This document shows, piece by piece, positions 24,237 through 51,354 of a DNA stretch of 64,000 bases. The DNA comes from Lumbricus terrestris (Eukaryota; Annelida; Clitellata; Crassiclitellata; Lumbricidae), in assembly GCA_949752735.1 (NCBI GenBank), contig OX457037.1, forward strand, positions 32,126,466-32,190,465. The letters are read 5' to 3'. The notes under the pieces are model-generated. The model saw nothing but the letters and a program-made list of their open reading frames with translations. It was not told the DNA's origin and did no database searches. The translations under genes and the position numbers were made by a program. The stretch's first letter is position 1. Every line of letters begins with the position of its first letter.

Positions 24237-27054
24237 ATGTTGGTTGATTACATTATATTTATTTGGTTATGAAGCTGATTTAATATCCTAAAAAATCTGA
24301 AACGCAGACTTAAGGCTAGGCAATTCACACATCTTACATGCCCCTTAAAGTAAGTGCAATGCTTTGTCCAAGCACAAATCATTTTATTTCGTAAATCTGT
24401 GCATCATCACAACACAAATAAATATCATCGGTAACATCTGGACACTGCAAAAATTCATCTGCAAAATTTCATTGAAAAAGATACTTGTATCTTTTTTAGA
24501 TGTAAAGCCAATTGCATGCAAATGCCTCGTCTGTTCACGGGTATATTGCGTCTGCTTCTATGATGCTCATCAAATAAATTTCCTCATTCTGGATGATTTT
24601 GTTAACACCTACAGTCATCACTGCATTGCAGATAACACATGGCTGGTAGCAACTAAAAAATGAGCAGTCTGGACCATGCACCTGCCTCTCAACTACTGAA
24701 GCCTTCAGAACTGGACCATAAAGATTCCAGTGCTACATCTGCTGCTTGCCTGCCAACAAGATCTTTTCAGGCATTATGCCTCAAATAAGTAAACCTTCTA
24801 TCATCAGCAACCAATAAACTCACCATTCTTCTAACAGTTCATCATTATGAAGCATGAGAAGCGCTGAGAGTAGTTCTGTTAATAGATGATGGACCAGTTC
24901 AGTCTGTCTTCATCCAATGACTGCAACTTTTCATAACTGTCTATTTCTGCCAAATGTGAGCATCGACCTGCATTCTTAAAAGGTCACTTACTAACCTAGG
25001 GACCATTCCTGAATGACGTCATGCACCTAAGAGGGTCACACATTTGTGACAGCCCCTTACTATATACTAGATATCGTATAACTTCTATGATGTCATGTCA
25101 CGAGGTGGGGTGGGGGGGGGGTAAAAAATCGTCCTAAATTGCATAACGTCATTTATGGACAGACCCTTAATTAATTAGTTGGAGCAATGCGCCCTAACGA
25201 CCTGCACAAGGAATTAAATCTAATGATACATTTCTAATTATTATTAGTAATAATAATAATACATTTTTCATCGAAGACCAAGCTTCAACCTCGACCCTAA
25301 CCAGCATGTTCAATAAAAGTCATGCATCTAACCAGTCAGCCACCACAACATGTATATATTATACGAGTACATTGACAAAGCACATACCGTTGCAAAGATC
25401 TACAACCCTAAATAGTTGTATTCAGTCAGAAAGCACAGTTAACTCATGTAGACCTGCGTGCACAGAAATCATCATCTGCTAAGAACAGGATACATATGCA
25501 GGAATACTAAAACTGTCAAACAAACATTGAAGCAGGTAATTGTACAAACAGAAGTCTTCGTAATTACGACACATGTGTCCTCATCTTGTAAACTCAAACT
25601 GTACAGCGCTGTAAAAGAATGCAACCTATATTAATAGTAATAGTAGGGCAAGTCCCATGATGCACTTGGTGACCAGTACAACTGCACAGCAAGGCCCTCA
25701 CTAGTCACTGCAGCCAACCTATCTGACTCGTGAAACCTAATCCAGTTAAAACATTTAATACCTCTTGGCAAAGATCTTTTGCAGACACACATGGCATTCC
25801 ACGTAAACATTCATTCCACTGAACTTCTGTCCAGGCCACTTGCACTACAAGTTCATGAAAGTCATCCAGTATACCCATTCCGTTTATCCACAGGATAGTG
25901 ATTGAACAATAACATTGATCGTTGTTTAATTCCATTACTACTACTGTTACTACAACTAGTACTCCCATGACTGGACTTGGTTTAGATCAAATTGTGTTTC
26001 ATAAATATTCTTACAATAAAAATAATACCTGAATAAAAATAATAATAATAATAACAACAATGACAATTTAATCTAATCTGTTGCCTTCTACAGTGTCACA
26101 ATCATAATACTCAAACAAAATTGCAAATTTTTCAATCAAAACTCAAAAATCCACTGTAGAAACCAGGTTGAAAGTCGACAGAAAAAACCAGAGACACTGT
26201 ACTGTGGTACGTAATTATTAAAGCAAATTGAAAGAGACGAATCTGAGGTAAGATTGTACATTTGTACAACTATTTCTGTACAATGCAAACAATCACAAAC
26301 AGCAGCATGATGATGGTAAAGCATAAATTAAATGTGCACTTGTCCAACACCCACCAATGATGCATACATTTCTTAAAATAACTCCAGCATGTCTATAACT
26401 TAACACCCATGAACTTTCTATTCTCATTGACCTCCCAATATAAGGGTGGGCGCCATGCCTTTCAATCTCTCACCATCTCAACCTCCAACTGAAAGTGTAC
26501 ATTCAGTGTATTTATATATAGTTGAGCTGGCGAGGGGTGCAAGAGGGGCAGAAATCTCAAATGAAATGGTGCCTTGGTGTCCAGTGTGCAAAAAATACAA
26601 TATTGATCATCAGAGCTCCAAAAGCAAAGTATCAACTCACATCCACTACCGACTTTTTACCCACGCCTTTTGTGTTTTTATTAAATTATAAGCGAGATGT
26701 TTCATAGAAAAACTGTGCCATTATCCATGGGCAGATAAGACAACCAAAGAACAGTCTATGGCACTTTGCATGCTACAGAACTAAAATGCCAATGAAGTCT
26801 ATCCAAAGTAGCCTATCCATTAAATTCAATGTTTACCTTATACATCTATTGAATTTTGATTGTGGACTACATTCTACAGAGTTTAACTTTAAGACAGTCA
26901 TGGCAAAGTGATTAGTGATTCAGGACACTGCTCCATAAGTTTTTAGAATAAGCAATTCTTCAAAGTCATTGGTTAAACATTTGAAGTATTTAACTATTAA
27001 AGTATATAAATTTTCTGACGGACTTCTTCGTGAGTGAGCTGCAAGGCACCCAAA
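24237..27054. other. Non-coding stretch
   Basis: No supported gene. Short (ATA)n-like runs near 25240 and 26035, and a G run at 25110. Confidence 0.4.
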
Positions 27055-27345
27055 TATCGTAATCGTAATCTCCTAATTTCTAAAGCGCCACTGGAAAGCC
27101 AAGCGCGGGGCACCAGCTTATTCACGAGCGCTGCATTGAGTTAGAAGGGTTGTCCGTGAGAGTAGTCCGTGGTGGTCCGGGTCGAGTTACCATAGGATCA
27201 GGATCAAATGCGTTGAGTCAAAAGGGTTGTCCGTAAGAGTAGTCCATGGTGGTCCGGGTCGAGGTACCGTAGGATCAGAGGTGTGGAACAGCTACTAAGG
27301 TGGGTGTCGTCTGTGCCGGGAATTGGAGGGTGGGGGATCAGATGA
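27055..27345 (-). mobile_element. SINE-like dispersed repeat (family B)
   Basis: On the minus strand it starts near CATCTGATCCCCCACC, includes CCAATTCCCGGCACAGACGACACCCACCTTA, contains a doubled GACTACTC...CGGACAACCCTT block, and ends GCGCTCGTGAATAAGCTGG...GGCGCTTTAGAAATT with an (ATTACG)n tail. Copies occur at 49098 (minus) and 62095 (plus). The 3' hairpin and tail match the retrotransposon tail at 400-470. Confidence 0.75.
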
Positions 27346-28518
27346 AACAAAATAAGAGTTCTTGAACAGGAGTGAACAGGAATATACGGAACTTCTGACT
27401 AGGCCAGGTGACAAATATAGAGCACTGTTACCATTTCGGCATTGATCACTCAAGCAATTAACTTCTAACTGAATCTAGAATTGAACTCACATGTCACTCA
27501 CAGAAGAATAGGATGGTCGCGATTCGCAAAGCCCTTCTGTGGCCGCTCGGCTGTAAGCTGGTCTAAATTTACTAGTTTCACTCTAAGCCTCTAATTCAGA
27601 TAATCCCGTAATTTTCTTCGCAACAAAGTTCATAAATAGGTGCACTGCTCCAACATAACTAGACCTGTGTAATTAAATGGCCTGTGGTAACACAACAACA
27701 CCACAAAACCAAAACACTATTAAAGCGCGCGACACGAGTATGGTCAAGTGCCCCCGCGATAACGCTTAGCCTACGCTTAGGCATGAATGAGCGCTAACGC
27801 CGACTTCGCCTCCGCAAATACTTTCGAATAACTTACACGAATCAGCAACAAAATTCCAGGTTGATATCTTCCGAATTACGCAGGAAAGTCATGGCCTGTG
27901 AATAAAATCCAACAGCTTGAACGCTTTCCAACTCACTTTCCAGTCAATTAATTTAGGAATAGTATAGCACGACAACCCTTTAACGTTCGGCGTCTGTCCG
28001 TTGTCACTATCTTCCAGCACAGACGACGTATCTTACATAGATCCAGCAAACACATGTGCGTCATTCAACTACCAATCGCCATCTAGCAATTGGGTAAAAC
28101 AATGTTCGTTGCGAAGTTTGCTGAGACGCAAGAATAAATAAAATTAATATTGCTCTATAGGACCACCCGCAAAAGCTGATTGGCTTACAGGACAATTCAA
28201 CAATAGAAACAGTTATGCAATGCTACTTTGCGTTATCATAATCAAATGTTTCTTTGCCAATGCATAAACTTTAGTGGCTAGGCCTAGGTTAGGATTTGTA
28301 AAGTTAGATCACGAGACCTGGGACCATCGACCATGAAATTGCGGGTCCCTTTGACGCTCCGCTGCCATTTTCTAGAACTAATTCTCACACATTCCTTTAT
28401 CATCTTAAGGCATTTTATTTTAGCCACGCTGAGGTTGAGAGCGCTTCTGAGCAATCCCCTTTAAAAGGCGCGATACGAATTCATTTAACGAATGAAATTC
28501 ATTTAATAAATGAATGTG

Positions 28519-28565
<47 letters not shown>

Positions 28566-29628
28566 CGTACTAACGCTGAAGGACCCCGTTTAAAATATCC
28601 CCATTTGATCTGCTCTTCTGCTGCAGCCGACTTTCTTCCAGCGTAAATGGATATTTGCCGATAACGTAGTACGCGGAATTGACTTAATTCATTCTTAATT
28701 CTAGTCTTTCAGGTCTGTTCTTTCGTCTCGAGGCTGACTCATTATAAACTACGATTATCAGTAAACGATTGCGAAAGATTTATAGACGGAAAGCGGAGAA
28801 CCAGCGTTTAAAATTCCTTAAATTCTTCAACCGCACTTCAGCTTGTGGATCCTTCGCGTAAACATAAACCGAAGTGTTTATATTTATTTTGTAAAGTCTG
28901 GATAAATTTGCACTATAAACAGTCTAACTCTGTTAAGATTTTCGAAAGTTTTAATCAATGAAATGCTTTAACTTTCAGGCAGCGTGTGGATTAAACGCGG
29001 GGCAAGTACTGTATTCATGCGCATGGTAATGAGGCATCTAAGTTCTAAATGGCCGATATAATAGTGATTCACTAGTTAGAAATTTTACAAAAGTGATTTG
29101 TATTGTGTTGTTTTGAAAACTTTAATGGTGACTATGATTTCCTAGTTTCTTTTTTGTGGATTTACTATGGTAAGATGCAGCGTAGAGATCGCGTGTGTGG
29201 TAGATACGGCGTTTTGCGGAGGCAGGTTTTTATACATTGCAGGTTTGTTGTGAATCTCCGAATAGCATCGGTGCGTTCAGGCACGGAAATGCTTAGTAAA
29301 CTAAGTAAAATGAATGGTCTTATTAATGGCGTGGTAAATTAGTGCAGTATTTGTAAGTTGTCTTCATAGCAGTATCACACTGTACGTTGTGCGCAAAGCA
29401 GTTTGCTGTAGTTTTGGTCACTTGTCGGTACAACCGACTTGTCTGTGGAGCACATGCAGTTTCAGAATCCTGTCAGTCATAGTGTCAGTATATTGATTGA
29501 TTGCATGCTGTCTTAGTGACCGAATATTTATGAACATGATAAAGTATGAAGTTAATGTTGCAATGCAAATGCATGCTTAAAGCGGTGTCAAAATGAATCT
29601 AATTCTAAAGGCTCTTTTATTTTTGCAG
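27346..29628. other. Upstream region of the Pez phosphatase gene
   Basis: Probably holds the promoter and 5' untranslated exon(s). (TA)n lies at 28519-28563. A possible donor (ATG|gtaaga) lies at 29170, but without transcript data I cannot assign an exon. CpG-containing stretches lie at 27720-27860 and 28990-29290. Confidence 0.35.
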
Positions 29629-29728
29629 TTCTAACAAAGTTGTGTTCCTCTGAGTGTTTCATACATCTGTGATTCACGAAGCAACGGTGCTATTTCTCTG
29701 TGATTTGTTCTTCCGGACTTATGCCAAA

Positions 29729-43919
<14,191 letters not shown>

Positions 43920-44735
43920 GAGTGGGATATGGTTCATGTCGAAGTCCATTTCTACGTCTTCCAGTTTTCTGATATTACCGCGCTGCCGCTGCTGATCTTG
44001 TCCTGTGTGTAGACCGTGTGCGGGCCTGAGGTTTTGTCTGATTTTTGTCTACGGTACAGCAGTCCCGACAGCTGAAATTATGTCTTGGTTGAGTTTTGCT
44101 TGAATTGGCAACGTGTAGAGTACTTCCGTTCATCGCCTGACTTTAGGAGTTTTTTGGTATTTTTTCTCAGATCTGGATCGTTACAAGTGCAGGTGTGGTG
44201 CTGAAGAGTGTTGTTGTTGAGTTTTGCACTTTTACAATCGACTGTGTTTGGATTGTGAACGATGTGGCCGACGACTTTTTTTGTCAGAACTTTCTTCCGT
44301 CCTCTTCATGCGTGCAGTTTTGTTTGTCTGCTTGAATTATTGATATCTTTAATCCATATATGAATTTCTTAATTTTGTTGAATGTTTTTTACCCATCGTT
44401 TAGTTATTTATCTTTTATTACTGGACTGATTGAAGATTGTAATTTTTTTTACAAGATTAGGTCACTGGATGTAATTGTAATGTGCATAATTTTTCTGTTC
44501 GACTTGTTACATAGAAATGTCACTTTAGTGATTGATGTTGCTATGGTGATGTTCTGCAATCCTCACAAAAATCAGAAGTTTCCAACCTGCAGCAGAATCT
44601 GAAGTCCGTGTGTTTCCTCGTAATCTGAACTGAGTAATTAGGTTGTTAGCGTTAGAATTTACTGGGTTTGTCATTAAATCTGATGTACAAGGTTGATTTT
44701 ATCTGGTACTGAAGTTTGTTTGTATGTGCACTTGT
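43920..44735 (+). other. PTPN14: Probable 3' UTR of the phosphatase gene
   Basis: T-rich transcribed-looking sequence after the stop. An ATTAAA at 44673-44678 is a possible poly(A) signal; further AATAAA at 45890 is inside a SINE/LINE tail. The cleavage site is not determined. Confidence 0.4.
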
Positions 44736-44937
44736 TATAGCGCCCCTTAAAGCTATCTACTCAGAGGCTCTCCCGACTACAGCGCGGACACTGCATCGGA
44801 GTTTCACGCCGAAACGCTGAGCAATTGCAAATGAAGGACTTGTCCAAGGTCCCTACGCGGCGACTTGAGGTGGATTCGAACCTGCAACCCTTCGTCTGCA
44901 AGGCGACGAACATACCCACTACATCACTGCGCCCCAC
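44736..44937 (-). mobile_element. tRNA-derived SINE (family A), full-length copy
   Basis: On the minus strand: GGGGCGCAGTGATGTAGTGGGTATG head with A-box-like sequence, B box GGTTCGAATCC (44872-44882), and a CTTGCAGACGAAGG anticodon-arm-like region. Then come CAAGTCCTTCATTTGCAATTGC and the tail GGGAGAGCCTCTGAGTAG...AAGGGGCGCTATAACAAG. Confidence 0.85.
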
Positions 44938-45463
44938 GGTGGATCGTTGGTTGACTAGTTGGCAGCTGTAGGTTGTGGTGATATTAGTTTATAATGCCCG
45001 CCAAATGATGATAAAGGATCGAGTGTGAACAATAGCGATCCTAGGTTGTTGGACAAACAAGTCGGACCTGTCCAGAATTAGAAGTCTATCAGGCCTACTT
45101 CATTGGAATAATGAGCATCTTACTTAACTGCAATGCTGGCAGAACTAGAGCTATCTACTCCTGTCTACTTCTTCAGTAAGCTAAAAAATACAGTTACTCA
45201 TTAGGCAACAAGATTGAGACTATAGCGGTGCACAAATGAGAGGGAAGATAGACCCGTTATTTGCAGCCAGAATAATCAAAACCTGTTAGAATTTCATGTT
45301 GCATATTATATTCATCTGTGGAATGATGTAATTATTATTGTCTGTTTAAAATGTTACCATTATTAGTATTTATTATTTTTCGATCGGTATCTTGTTGTGA
45401 GCAATGACAACCGTTGCTATGATGCATAACATATTGTCTTGTATCTGTATTGTCTTGTATCTC
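44938..45463. other. Non-coding stretch
   Basis: AT-rich, nothing recognised. Confidence 0.4.
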
Positions 45464-45905
45464 TACATTTATATAGCGACTCTTGCAGAATGACTATTCA
45501 TAGGCGCCCTCGTCAGCATCATATAATTATTAGTTTGTTTTAAAGTGATTTCTGTTATATGTTGCGAATGCCATCATTCATATGTTGATTCATTGTTTAT
45601 TGCATCCTGATCGTAGGAAAAATCATGGGTTTCTTCTGGTCAAGTCATCAAACATAATTTAACATCTGCATGGTTTCGTATGTGGATGAATACTTGTAGC
45701 CGTTCATGTTCAACATTTAGTCAGCATTATATGTCAAATACTGCTAACCTTGCGACTTATGCCTAGGCTAAATTCACTTGCTTTTTATTAGTCGCTCAAA
45801 TCCTACTTTGTTTAGCTGTGGCTGGGCTGGGAGCGCCTCTGAGTAGGTTTCTTGAAGAGGTGCTATTAAATTCTCAAAATGAACGAATGAATAAATTGAA
45901 TTCAA
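45464..45905. mobile_element. Two retrotransposon/SINE tail fragments
   Basis: 45464-45515 (minus) is TTTATATAGCGACTCTTGCAG...GGCGCCC. 45790-45905 (plus) reads NPTLFSCGWAGSASE-stop, then TTGAAGAGGTGCTATTAAATTC and a GAATGAATAAA tail. The latter is the terminal part of the retrotransposon ORF also seen at 33.7 kb. Confidence 0.6.
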
Positions 45906-46192
45906 ACATTATTGTAGTGCTGTGAATCAAATGTTGGCTGGTTCATATTTTCTGTGCCTCAATATAAAATCATATTGTTGTTTGCTTAATAATGATTATG
46001 CTCTCGTTAAGAATTGGATTTGATTATTTGTTGTGCTGGAAGCAAGGGTTATTTCGGTGTGGCTACTCGATATTAAAAGCCTCTGTGCAAAGGAAATTCC
46101 GGTTTCTTTTGGTGATTAGATGTGGCTTGATTTCTGTGTGGAAGCGATGATCATACATGTGTAAATTTGTATGGTAACATTTCGGAAAGCGT

Positions 46193-46331
46193 CGGACATG
46201 TTGTGCGTCGGTCATGTTGTGCGTCGGGCATGTTGTGCGTCTGGTATGTTGTGCGTCTGGCATGTTGTGCGTCGGAAATGTTGTGCGTCAGGCATGTTGT
46301 GCGTCGGGGATGTTGTGCGTCGGACTTGTTG
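46193..46331. repeat. 15-bp minisatellite, about 9 copies
   Basis: Unit CATGTTGTGCGTCGG with C/T/G variants. The 15-bp period opens frames on both strands. Confidence 0.95.
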
Positions 46332-47360
46332 TGCTATGATGAATATCATGTTGTTTTCATGTTTATTTTGTAAGATACTCTTCTTATTTTCTGCATTTTA
46401 AAATGTGCAATCTGGTCATTTATTTCTATCATTATTTTGTGCAGACTGTTGCCCTGAAACGTGGCATTGATTGGTTGATTGATGTGGCTTTTTTTAGTTT
46501 TCAGATTTCTGTTGCGTTGTAATTCAATCGTTTGCAGGCCTTTGCTTGTAGCAGATTTTGTTGAAATGTGCTGTCGAATATCCATCACAAGTGCTGCGTT
46601 TTTTTAACTGAACAGAAATTGTGTGTGTGGGAATTTTGTTCTCATTTCATGACAAGTCTTATGGATATGCTATTGATTGTATTGCATGTTATGTAGATTC
46701 AGCGGAATTAGATTCAGTGGAATTAAATTTGATTTTTTATCCATCATAATCAGCACAGTCGATTCTCTTATTGTGTGCATGGTATCTTTCAATGACTCTA
46801 GGTCAGCATTTCCCTAACTTAGGGTTGCCAAGATTTTTGGGGGAAACAATTTCTTTTTCAGATTTGCAGCAATAAATTGGCTCTGATTAGCTATATTACT
46901 AGCGGTCATAGTCGTGCATAACTGCATATTGTATATGAAAACATTCACTTGCATTTACCCATTTCCTTACCACAACATTTACTTGGCACCAGGAGGCTAT
47001 CAGAAACTTCTGCTGTTAATATAAACTACATTAATTTGAATATCAGAAATTTAATATGTTTAAGTGTTTTATGGTATTTAAAAAAAGCAGATGTTGATAA
47101 AATTTTGAGGAGCGAGAAATAACCATCTAGAGGAAAAAGAACGGATCATAAACCGTAGGCAATTTCTGAGTAGCACAGTGACTCAGGTTCAAGCTTTGAT
47201 ACCAATACTCGACTCCTGAGCATAAAATCATGACACAGTTCCAGTGAAAATAATAGTAAAATAAGAATGATAATGGTGGTCATGATGATGTTGATCATGA
47301 GGGGAGTTTGGTTGTAGTTCATAGGAGGAGGGCTAAAGTATACCTTCTCTTCCCTGGATT
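46332..47360. other. Non-coding stretch
   Basis: AT-rich; CAGCATTTCCCTAACTTAGGG at 46804 resembles a hAT-like left end, but no partner end was found. Confidence 0.35.
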
Positions 47361-47620
47361 TAGGGTGGACGCGCCGAACATGCGGAGCGCTTGGGAGGGA
47401 TGTGCCCTTCCCAATACGGACTTTAAAAAAACTCACACTGCAATGGCAGCATGTTAGGCTATCATGTTGTCGACATTAGGCTACTCATCTTTTCAGTGCT
47501 GAACACTGTTTGATAGTCGTGGCTTAAGACTTCAAAGCGCCCCTTCCAATTATTGCATAAAATGTTTTCAATTTCCACACTGTAGGCCTAGTAGTGACCT
47601 TTTAAGGGACCATCCATAAA
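47361..47620. repeat. Diverged relative of the element at 38153
   Basis: GGGATGTGCCCTTCCCAATACGG followed by CACACTGCAATGGCAGCATGTTA corresponds to the left part and first tandem unit of the 38153 element. A second weak unit lies at 47535-47620. Ends not recognisable. Confidence 0.55.
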
Positions 47621-47671
47621 TTAAGAAAGCAAAATAAATCGTTTTTCAACCCACTACCTCGTAGCCTATTA

Positions 47672-48115
47672 ATTTTGGTATTCGGCATTAGATCTACCAT
47701 TCGCGATTTTCTGGCACGGATCCAAGAATCACAGAGACAAGGCCCAAAATCTACGTCGTTTGATTTAAATATGCATTGGAACATTGCAGCATTGCAACCA
47801 TTACCGCAGAGTTTGCGCGGCCAGAAAGATTCTGAGATGCACTTAAAGACGAGTTTGCTATTAGGTATTCAGCCTGACCGCTCGCGAGTTTCTAGCGATG
47901 CTCCAAAAATCACAAGGACAAGAGCGATCATTTAAAGTAGATGCATTTGAATTTTTAAGCATTACTGCAGCATTTACGATGGCGGCGACCATAAAAATTC
48001 TTAGCTGCTCTCCATGAAGTGTGTGGTATTAGGCATCCAGTATCACCACTCGCGATTTCCTGGGTGCGCTGAATGAATCACAGCGACAAGGCCCATCGTT
48101 TAAATAACGATCGTC
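47672..48115. repeat. Three diverged tandem units of about 170-185 bp
   Basis: Each unit has an ATTAGGCAT/ATTCGGCAT start, CTCGCGATTTTCTGG, AATCACAGxGACAAGGCCC and CATTTAAAT, then GCATTGCAGCATT. Units begin at about 47678, 47862 and 48032. Confidence 0.75.
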
Positions 48116-48639
48116 TTCATTATCATCATCATCATCATGATGACGACGACGATGATGATAACAGTGAGCCTCGTAATAATATCAGACAGGTGAATTCTGC
48201 TTGTCTGCTGAAGCCATTAAAGGTCATCTTAATCTGTGATCTATCGAAGCATCTTCGGAATTGTTTGCATGCGGAAACTAAGATAGACATCATACTCAGC
48301 ATCAGCTTATCTCAGTTCGCCACCAGTACTTCCCATCCTTTATCAGAGCACGTCACTCTTTTGAACGCCCATCCAATGGCAGATCAACGGTAGGCCTGCA
48401 CAACAGTGCCCATAGCCGTATTAACTTCATTGGCTTCCTTCGTCATTCAGTCATAAGCAGCGTTACTTCTATTAGGCAGGCTATAAGTTGTAGACCTGGA
48501 TTCTATATGTCTATGAAAGACTGCATAATATATAGGTTTAGTGAAGGCATAGGCTGTCTCATATATGCTCAAAGCAAGCAGCTTCAGAGATGTGTTAACA
48601 AGGTGAGTTGTCCGTCCTTACTCTTCTTACTGCTCAGTG
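48116..48639. other. Non-coding stretch starting with an (ATC)n repeat
   Basis: (ATC/ATG/ACG)n at 48116-48165. The rest has no supported feature. Confidence 0.4.
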
Positions 48640-48737
48640 CTCATAGTGTCGCCCTCTTCCTTTATCCAGGCTTGGGACTGGCACTGGCAGAGTGCAACCA
48701 GTGGCGGAGTTCCCGTCCTTACTCTGACTAAGCACTG
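48640..48737 (-). repeat. Dispersed repeat C, copy 3
   Basis: Reverse complement of the 7674 repeat: TGTCGCCCTCTTCCTTTATCC, GGACTGGCACTGGCAGAGTGC, AACCAGTGGCGGAGTT. Confidence 0.75.
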
Positions 48738-49097
48738 AGCACTGAGCAGCGCCTATAGTTATGCATACACACATTCATCTGGCGCGAGTCCTGGATCCAT
48801 GCGCCGCGCCCGCGGGACGCCGCCGCCGGCTAAATGCAGCCGTCGCCGTCGTCGTCACCAAACGACGTCGGCGCTGCTGTCTACAGGCTCCATCCGTTGA
48901 AATACTCGTCTTCTATCGGAGACCATTCATCTCACAACTCAATCGCAAGACTCTGATAGGCCTACTTCTGCCGACATCATATTATATACAAATATAGGTC
49001 GACACAAAGATGTCTATTTAGACCTAGTTATGCTTAGCACGTAATAGGCCTTTATTTATTTTTAGCATCGCTGGAAGTATATATGCAGTGCGGTAGG

Positions 49098-49185
49098 ACT
49101 GTTAATTACTAACGGGCCACTCGAAAGCCAGGCGCAGGGCACCAGCTTATTCACGAGCGCTATAGTGGACGGAGTTTTTCCAGTA
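49098..49185 (-). mobile_element. SINE-like repeat (family B), 3' fragment
   Basis: CACTCGAAAGCCAGGCGCAGGGCACCAGCTTATTCACGAGCGCT region matches 27080-27135, minus orientation, truncated. Confidence 0.7.
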
Positions 49186-49377
49186 GTCTTTTCTAATCGC
49201 ACAGGCGTTGGCAGACTCATCACAGCTTCATTTAGTTTCTGGTTCAGACCAAAACGGAGGACAATATTTTAGGATGTGTGGAAGGACGTCCTGAGCAACG
49301 GAAGCGTCCGTCCGTTTGTCTCTCGCGATGTCCGTTTCCGTTTCCTTCTCCAGCTAGGACTAAACAGTTCAGATAAA

Positions 49378-49453
49378 ATGTTCTCTTCCAAGGAGAGATG
49401 TCGCTCTTCACCGATTTTCTTCTCGTTCGTCTGGAATATCGTTGTATTAACAG
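49378..49453 (+). CDS. Possible first coding exon of an unidentified gene
   Basis: ATG in context ATAAAATGT opens MFSSKERCRSSPIFFSFVWNIVVLT and stops at a strong donor (ACAG|gtgagt) in phase 1. Residues about 12-25 are hydrophobic, so it could be a signal peptide or anchor. The upstream sequence is CpG-containing and looks like 5' UTR, and an in-frame ATG also lies at 49276. I find no matching downstream exon and recognise no family, so this rests only on start context, hydrophobicity and the splice site. Confidence 0.3.
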
Positions 49454-49696
49454 GTGAGTTATATTATTTATATAGCTGCTTTAAATAATAACATATAATA
49501 ATCACATGCCGGATATCCGGTATATTATTTGGACTAGACATACATACATACGCTCATGTCACGTTCTCCAACCTGCATTCTTATTGGATATCTCGTGTTT
49601 ATATATACAGGCATGTTGTCAGTATCTTTTCTGCGCCTATAGGCCTAATGGCCGACAATGATACAGAGTATAATTTCGTTCTTGATGTTTGGAAAT

Positions 49697-49982
49697 CAGT
49701 GGCGTAGACAAGGGGGGTTTTGGGGGCTAAAATCCCCCCCACTGGCCTGGGGAAAAGTTTTTTGAAGGTTATTTATCCACTTTCATAAAAAAAACAATTG
49801 CATGTACATGTAGTAGCAATTGCTTTTCTTACTTTATTCTCTTTGTTACTTTATTCCCTTTTTATTTACTGTAGGCTAATACTGTTGGCCCGTATTGGGT
49901 TGGTGTCAGAAAGGGCATCCGGCCAGGCCATAAAACCCCCCAAACCCCAAACCCCTATCATAAATTCCTGGCTACGCCACTG
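49697..49982. mobile_element. hAT-like non-autonomous element with 8-bp target duplication
   Basis: Ends CAGTGGCGTAGACAAGGGG and CCTGGCTACGCCACTG, with subterminal G/C runs. The 8-bp TTGGAAAT is repeated exactly at 49689-49696 and 49983-49990. 286 bp, no coding capacity. Confidence 0.92.
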
Positions 49983-50173
49983 TTGGAAATTCAGTCATGA
50001 TCTCAACGAATTAAATTACGCTTTCCTATAACAGAATAAGAATAATTTAGAATTGTAATAAACGGAGAAATTTGGGAGAATCTAAGCGCTGAGTTCTTCC
50101 TTATTAATTTAACAATCGCTGTGGCAAGTCAGAGCGATTGCCAATTAGAACGTTTTTTGGAACGAGTTGATTG

Positions 50174-50393
50174 TTCGATTCCTCCTCCTCTTCTCCCTTC
50201 TCCGCATCTTCTTCCGTCTCTTCTTCTTCTTCCTCCTCCTCCTCTTTTCCCTCCTTCTCTTCTTCTTCCTCCTCCTCTTCCTCCTCGTCTTCTTCCTCCT
50301 CCTTTCCTTCCTCCTCGTCTTCTTCCTCCTTTTCTTCCTCCTCCCCTTCTTCCTCCTCCTCTTCTTCCGCCTCCTCCTCTTCGTCCTCCTCTA
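50174..50393. repeat. Long polypyrimidine (CTT/CCT)n tract
   Basis: About 220 bp nearly pure pyrimidine on plus. All six-frame openness is low complexity. Confidence 0.95.
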
Positions 50394-50404
50394 GGGACTA
50401 CTGT

Positions 50405-50490
50405 ACTTTTTACCGTGCTGGAGTCGGGAGCGCCTCTGAGTAGTCCGCTCGAAGAAGTCCTGTAGAAATTCATGAATGAATGAATGAATT
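50405..50490 (+). mobile_element. Retrotransposon/SINE tail with (ATGA)n
   Basis: TGGAGTCGGGAGCGCCTCTGAGTAG...CGAAGAAGTCCTGTAGAAATTC then four ATGA units. Confidence 0.65.
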
Positions 50491-50825
50491 TTTGGTGTCA
50501 GTTGGAGAGCCATCAGTAATCTGAGGATTGAACGAACGAACGAAAGAACGAATGAATGTCCTGACTAAATTTTGGAGTACGTCTTACTTTGCTGAATTAT
50601 TCACATCAATAGGAGTAGGCCTGGCAGCATCCGTACATATAGGTCTACATAAAAATCAGCAGCGGCTCTTCAGAGGCCATGGGACCATCGTAATTGCCCA
50701 GCTCGAAGGCACCAACAGCGGACGGGAGTTCGGTAGAAGCTCAGATGGGAAGGAGCAACAATGGCTGAGGTGGAGAGACTGCAATTGGAAGGGAAATGGG
50801 AGGTAGAGGAAAAGTGGAGGGATGG

Positions 50826-50926
50826 AGAGTGAGAGGGAAAGGAGGGAGGGAGGGAGGGAGGGAGGAAGGGAGGGAGGGAGGGAGGGAGGGAGGGAGGGAG
50901 GGAGGGAGGGAGGGAGGGAGGGAGGA
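50826..50926. repeat. (GGGA)n microsatellite
   Basis: About 22 GGGA units with a few GGAA. Confidence 0.95.
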
Positions 50927-51354
50927 AGATGGAAGTCGATGGAAGTACATCTTCATTTAATCGGAAACAAATCGCATTGGGATCACTTCCGGTTGATCGG
51001 AAAACGACGTCAAATTACAGATATTTTGTTTCTATCGCTTCCTATAAACCGTCCGTTTGTCCTTCTTTCCATCTCTCTTTGTCCTTCTTTCCATATCTCT
51101 TTGACCTTCTTTCCATCTCTCTTTGTTCGTTTCTCTCCATCTCTACCTGTCAATGATTTCATATCTATTTGCCGTCTACTCTCTCTACTTCTATCTCTGA
51201 TTCTGACATCATTCTGCGATGATCAGAAATTCAGAATGCTTGTCACAGCTGTAGGTTATACTTTGTCTGACTTCCTGCGTGCCTGACTCTCTGTATCCCT
51301 TCTGCATCCCTCCTTTGTTCTCATATTATTCTCATCTTTCATTCCATGTTAGCC

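Noticed and set aside
44870..44937. Possible tRNA gene (A and B boxes, minus strand)
   Set aside because: No complete cloverleaf or acceptor stem; it is the head of a repeated SINE with the same body and tail as other copies.
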